DNA of 64,000 nt from JAXGPL01 sp040766985 (GTDB lineage Bacteria > Bacillota > Sulfobacillia > JAUYEG01), in the NCBI GenBank assembly GCA_040766985.1, contig JAXGPL010000010.1:46742-110741 (forward strand), given 5' to 3'. The translations under genes were made by a program, and so were the position numbers. The notes beneath the pieces were generated by a model. The model was not told the DNA's origin. It searched no databases and saw nothing but the letters and a program-made list of their open reading frames with translations. Below are positions 61,404 to 64,000 of this stretch, piece by piece (position 1 is the stretch's first letter; every line of letters starts with the position of its first letter).

Positions 61404-62282
61404 ATGTCGATTCACCGGACAAAGCATCGGTGTGCACTGCTTTTGACCATTGTTCTGTTGACTGTCCTTTCGCCGCCGGTGGTCGCCGCAGGTGAGGAGC
61501 CGATCTTCGCCATCGGCATCCCCGAGGCAGGCGTCCCCGAAGCCGAGGGCTGTGACGAGTTCGACGGCCTGACCTGGAAGGCCACCGAATCCTGCATTCT
61601 CGACGCAACCAGTTCGCAGGACTGCTACTTCCCCGCCGCGCTCTATGCACCGTCCTGGTCGCCCGACCCACGCGGAGTCAGTGAGTTGGCGATCGCCTTC
61701 AGCCTGCCGGAGGCCTGCGTGTTGGTGCTGCACTTGTATCGTTACGGGGCCGAAACGGACTGCGTCGAATTCGACGGTCAGAGTTTCTTCGCGCCCGGCC
61801 CCGGCGAGGGCGCCTGGGGTGACGTAACCGTCAACCTCGGTCCCGCGGCCGCCGGGCAGCATGTCCTGAGGTTCACTATCGTACCGGGCGAGGGCGACGG
61901 GATTCACCTGTGGGACGCAATCGTTCTCGAACGGGGAGCGGCGGCCGACCTTGTTACCTGGCTGCCGCCCGTGAGCCTCTCGAACAAGGCGCATAGCCCA
62001 AATTCGACGGTGCCGATCAAGTTCGGCCTGTCCACGCCGGAAGGAACGGCCCCGGCGGAGGTCTGCGTGAAGATCATCCACAGCGCCACCGGCGCCGCCG
62101 CAGTGATCCCCGCGTCGCTATGTGCGCCGGAAGCCGTCTACAAGGTCCATTTCCGGACCGAAACCCCTGGGACGTATACCGCCACGGTGCTCCTGGACGG
62201 TCTTCCCGCGGATGAGCCGATATCGTTCAGGGTCGGCGACGATAGCCTGTCAGCCGCCAAGACCAAGGGCAAAAAGCGGTAG
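61404..62282 (+). CDS. Secreted PxKF-type protein
   Basis: 292 residues from ATG 61404 (SD cggggga). Signal peptide HRCALLLTIVLLTVLSPPVVAA with likely cleavage near residue 32. The exported part has several Cys residues (EGCDEFDG, ESCILDATSSQDCYF, PEACVL) suggesting disulfides, a beta-sandwich-like middle, and a PxKF motif STVPIKFGLS typical of repeat/adhesin-type surface proteins, then a Lys-rich C-terminus. No anchor motif (LPXTG or lipobox) is seen. Function unknown; a surface or secreted protein. It is flanked by a hairpin 3'. Confidence 0.72.
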   Translation: MSIHRTKHRCALLLTIVLLTVLSPPVVAAGEEPIFAIGIPEAGVPEAEGCDEFDGLTWKATESCILDATSSQDCYFPAALYAPSWSPDPRGVSELAIAFSLPEACVLVLHLYRYGAETDCVEFDGQSFFAPGPGEGAWGDVTVNLGPAAAGQHVLRFTIVPGEGDGIHLWDAIVLERGAAADLVTWLPPVSLSNKAHSPNSTVPIKFGLSTPEGTAPAEVCVKIIHSATGAAAVIPASLCAPEAVYKVHFRTETPGTYTATVLLDGLPADEPISFRVGDDSLSAAKTKGKKR

Positions 62283-62319
62283 CAGGGACTCAAAAGCCGG
62301 AGTCAAGGCACTACCCAAG

Positions 62320-62348
62320 CCGGGCCCGCGGCGCCGCCGCGGGCCCGG
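62320..62348 (+). terminator. Hairpin after the secreted-protein gene
   Basis: A 12-bp perfect stem (ccgggcccgcgg / ccgcgggcccgg) with a 5-nt loop, 37 nt after the stop, followed by ttggc. Confidence 0.65.
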
Positions 62349-62464
62349 TTGGCGTGGGGCGTTGCCGCAGGCGCAGCTAACCGTTACGATGGTGGGGCGA
62401 GGCCCGGAGAAGCCCGGGCAGCGCAAGTACCGGAACAGCGGGAGAGGTCGGGAGGTAGCGGGGC

Positions 62465-62920
62465 ATGAGGGACAGCAGACGTGAGGTCAGGGGCAGGGTG
62501 CGTCCGGGCAAGGCGTCTTCACTGATGGGCATGGTCATCGGGGCGGGTTTCGTCGTCCTTGGGCTGGTGCTCCTTGGCGGAGGGGGCTTCGGCGGATTCG
62601 GCGGTATGGGCGCGCCGCCCACATTCAGCGCGTTCGCCGTCGTGTGGCTGCTGGCCGCGGTCGGGATCACCGGTTTCCATGCCTACAACTACTTTGGCCG
62701 CAGGGGCGCCGCGACAATGGAGTGGGAGGTCGACCTGCCACACGGCGTCGAGCCGGGAGGGGAAGCCTGGCGCGCGGAAGGGGCGGCCGAGATCACGCAG
62801 GCCGGCGGCGACGATTTCGACTCCCGGCTCCGCAAGCTCGAAGGATTGCGCGGCGATGGCCTCATCACTGAAGAGGAGTACGCGCAAAAGCGCGCCGCCA
62901 TCCTCGCCGAGAAGTGGTGA
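62465..62920 (+). CDS. SHOCT-domain membrane protein
   Basis: 151 residues from ATG 62465 (SD gggaggt). Two hydrophobic segments: MGMVIGAGFVVLGLVLLGGG (about 21-40) and FSAFAVVWLLAAVGITGFHA (about 54-73), with a Gly/Phe-rich stretch between them, then an acidic region and a C-terminal SHOCT motif (RLRKLEGLRGDGLITEEEYA, then KRAAILAEKW). SHOCT domains are short oligomerisation elements; the protein's job is unknown. Convergent to the next gene. Confidence 0.78.
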   Translation: MRDSRREVRGRVRPGKASSLMGMVIGAGFVVLGLVLLGGGGFGGFGGMGAPPTFSAFAVVWLLAAVGITGFHAYNYFGRRGAATMEWEVDLPHGVEPGGEAWRAEGAAEITQAGGDDFDSRLRKLEGLRGDGLITEEEYAQKRAAILAEKW

Positions 62921-62956
62921 ACCCGGGGCTATCCCGGGGAGCGGCCTGCGGAGCGC

Positions 62957-64000
62957 CTAGATTCCCGTTACGTGCCACCACCTGAGCAGGAGCAACGCGC
63001 CGGTGATCATCACCAGTACGACATAAAAGACGAAGTCCAGGTTGAGCAAGTTGAACTCCCGCGATGCCGCGGTGCGGCCGGGCAGGTAGTCGAAGACCGG
63101 CAGGGTCTCCTGCGCTCGCCTGATCTGCCTGACGGCCAGGCTGACGGCTTTCTGGAAACCGCCGCTCCATGCGTCCACCAACCGGAGCCACGCATGGCCG
63201 ACCACCGTCGCCCCGCCGACGACCAGGTACTCCACGCTCATCCAGGCCGGGCCGTGCAAGTGGAACAGGCCCAACCGCAGGCCAACAAAGAAGAGGAGCG
63301 CCCCAAACAGCAGGGTCACAGCCAGGCTGAGCACATCGGCAGGCATGAAGACGTTGATGTGCGCGACGTGCTCAATGGCGTGGGGGTCAAAGCCGAAGCC
63401 GGCCGCCCCCGGAACGACCAGGCCCGCGATCGCCAGGTTGGGCAGGAGGCCGATTGCGACGATGGCCACGACCAATAGCGCCATGCCGGCCTTGAGCGGC
63501 CATTCCTCGCGTACCTTGCGGCGCAGGCGCTCGGGGGCCTTGCCGAGGAAGATCAGAGTAAAGAGCTTGACGAACGAAGCGGCCGTGCCGACGCCGGTCA
63601 GGACGAACAGCCGCTCCGCCCACAGCAACGAACCGTGCTGGACATGCGCCGCCTCGGTAATCGCGTGGTGAAGCAGGGTTTTGGAAACAAAGCCGTTAAG
63701 GCCTGGCACGCCCGAAATGCCTGCCGCGGCGAAGAGGCAGGCCGCAGCCGTAAACGGCATGTACCGCGCGAGGCCGCCGAGATGGTACATGTTGACCTCA
63801 TCCGTCTTGATCAACACGACGCCGACGGCGAGGAAGAGGCATGCCTTGAACAGGGCGTGGTTGACCAGGTGAAGCACAGCGCCGCCGAACCCGATTGCGC
63901 CCTCGGCCCCCAGATACGCGGCGGCGCCCGTCCCCAGCAGGATATATCCCATCTGGCTGATGCTGTGATAGGCGAGCATACGCTTGGCGTTTTCCTGCAA
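62957..64000 (-). CDS. Complex I/Mrp-type proton-antiporter subunit (NuoL/MrpD/HyfB-like), partial
   Basis: The frame runs off the right edge, so only the C-terminal about 347 residues are seen. Proton_antipo_M signature: RMLAYHSISQMGYILLGTG, LHLVNHALFKACLFLAVGVV (conserved Lys in a transmembrane helix) and AGISGVPGLNGFVSKTLLHH, followed by further helices and a C-terminal arm with DYLPGRTAASREFNLLNLDF and a last helix VVLVMITGALLLLRWWH. It may belong to a respiratory complex I, a membrane-bound hydrogenase (Mbh, Hyf) or an Mrp antiporter; upstream genes outside the window would decide. Confidence 0.88.
   Translation of the reverse strand: MQENAKRMLAYHSISQMGYILLGTGAAAYLGAEGAIGFGGAVLHLVNHALFKACLFLAVGVVLIKTDEVNMYHLGGLARYMPFTAAACLFAAAGISGVPGLNGFVSKTLLHHAITEAAHVQHGSLLWAERLFVLTGVGTAASFVKLFTLIFLGKAPERLRRKVREEWPLKAGMALLVVAIVAIGLLPNLAIAGLVVPGAAGFGFDPHAIEHVAHINVFMPADVLSLAVTLLFGALLFFVGLRLGLFHLHGPAWMSVEYLVVGGATVVGHAWLRLVDAWSGGFQKAVSLAVRQIRRAQETLPVFDYLPGRTAASREFNLLNLDFVFYVVLVMITGALLLLRWWHVTGI

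Noticed and set aside
1..64000. CRISPR arrays, transposases, phage genes, tRNA or rRNA genes
   Set aside because: Looked for on both strands; no repeat-spacer pattern, transposase motif or cloverleaf was recognised.

Overview
The window is about 64 kb of high-G+C bacterial chromosome (roughly two thirds G+C by eye) with dense, mostly plus-strand operons and frequent GTG and TTG starts behind strong Shine-Dalgarno (SD) sites. Several features point to a Gram-positive-type, probably anaerobic high-G+C Bacillota: a cdaA-cdaR-glmM operon next to glmS with a recognisable glmS ribozyme, an acpS / LolA-like (YdcC-type) / alr order as in Bacillus, an IreB (UPF0297) gene, a YesN-type response regulator, an aldehyde ferredoxin oxidoreductase-family enzyme and a formate/nitrite channel. 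The genus cannot be fixed from sequence alone. No rRNA, tRNA, CRISPR array, transposase or phage gene was seen.

Layout. 1-5.4 kb: AOR-family oxidoreductase (partial), then cdaA, cdaR, glmM. 5.4-12.6 kb: glmS ribozyme, glmS, acpS, bifunctional NAD(P)HX repair enzyme, LolA-like lipoprotein, alr. 12.6-16.5 kb: a run of amide and peptide hydrolases (class I amidotransferase-like hydrolase, DmpA-type peptidase, asparaginase II family) plus a DUF4438 protein. 16.5-24.9 kb: an FHA-like membrane protein, then two copies of a two-gene module (MutL/GlmL-type ASKHA ATPase plus a barrel-sandwich/KOW-like partner) with a small protein between them. 24.9-32.0 kb: thiE, uracil-DNA glycosylase, a D-2-hydroxyacid dehydrogenase, thiL, and the tRNA t6A genes tsaE-tsaB-(rimI)-tsaD. 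32.0-41.2 kb: soluble LytS-like kinase, YesN-like regulator, FtsX/MacB-type ABC transporter, then a third, divergent MutL/partner module. 41.2-45.7 kb: thiE/tenI-like, thiS, thiG, gamma-carbonic anhydrase-like protein, guaB, PAP2 phosphatase. 45.7-53.2 kb: ArsR-type regulator with a clear promoter and palindrome, small membrane proteins, a two-component system, gdhA, ireB, FNT channel. 53.4-61.3 kb: enoyl-CoA hydratase-like gene and a molybdopterin cluster (two moeA, one fused to a PBP-like domain, moaA, moaC, MOSC, mogA), then a SpoU methyltransferase. 61.4-64 kb: a secreted PxKF-type protein, a SHOCT membrane protein and the end of a complex I/Mrp-type antiporter subunit.

The most unusual feature is the triplicated MutL/partner module. 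MutL-type proteins are known mainly as accessory (putative reactivating) factors of B12-dependent mutases, but no mutase is in the window. Each of the three copies has the same unnamed partner protein directly downstream. Copies 1 and 2 keep intact ASKHA nucleotide-binding motifs; in copy 3 these motifs and the partner's conserved blocks have both eroded, as in a regulatory or specialised paralogue.

Caution: about twenty genes carry one or more apparent frameshifts, often several per gene and several at G-runs, including in genes that should be essential (tsaD, moaA). This pattern fits sequence or assembly errors better than gene decay, so the broken genes are described as single genes with the indel regions noted.
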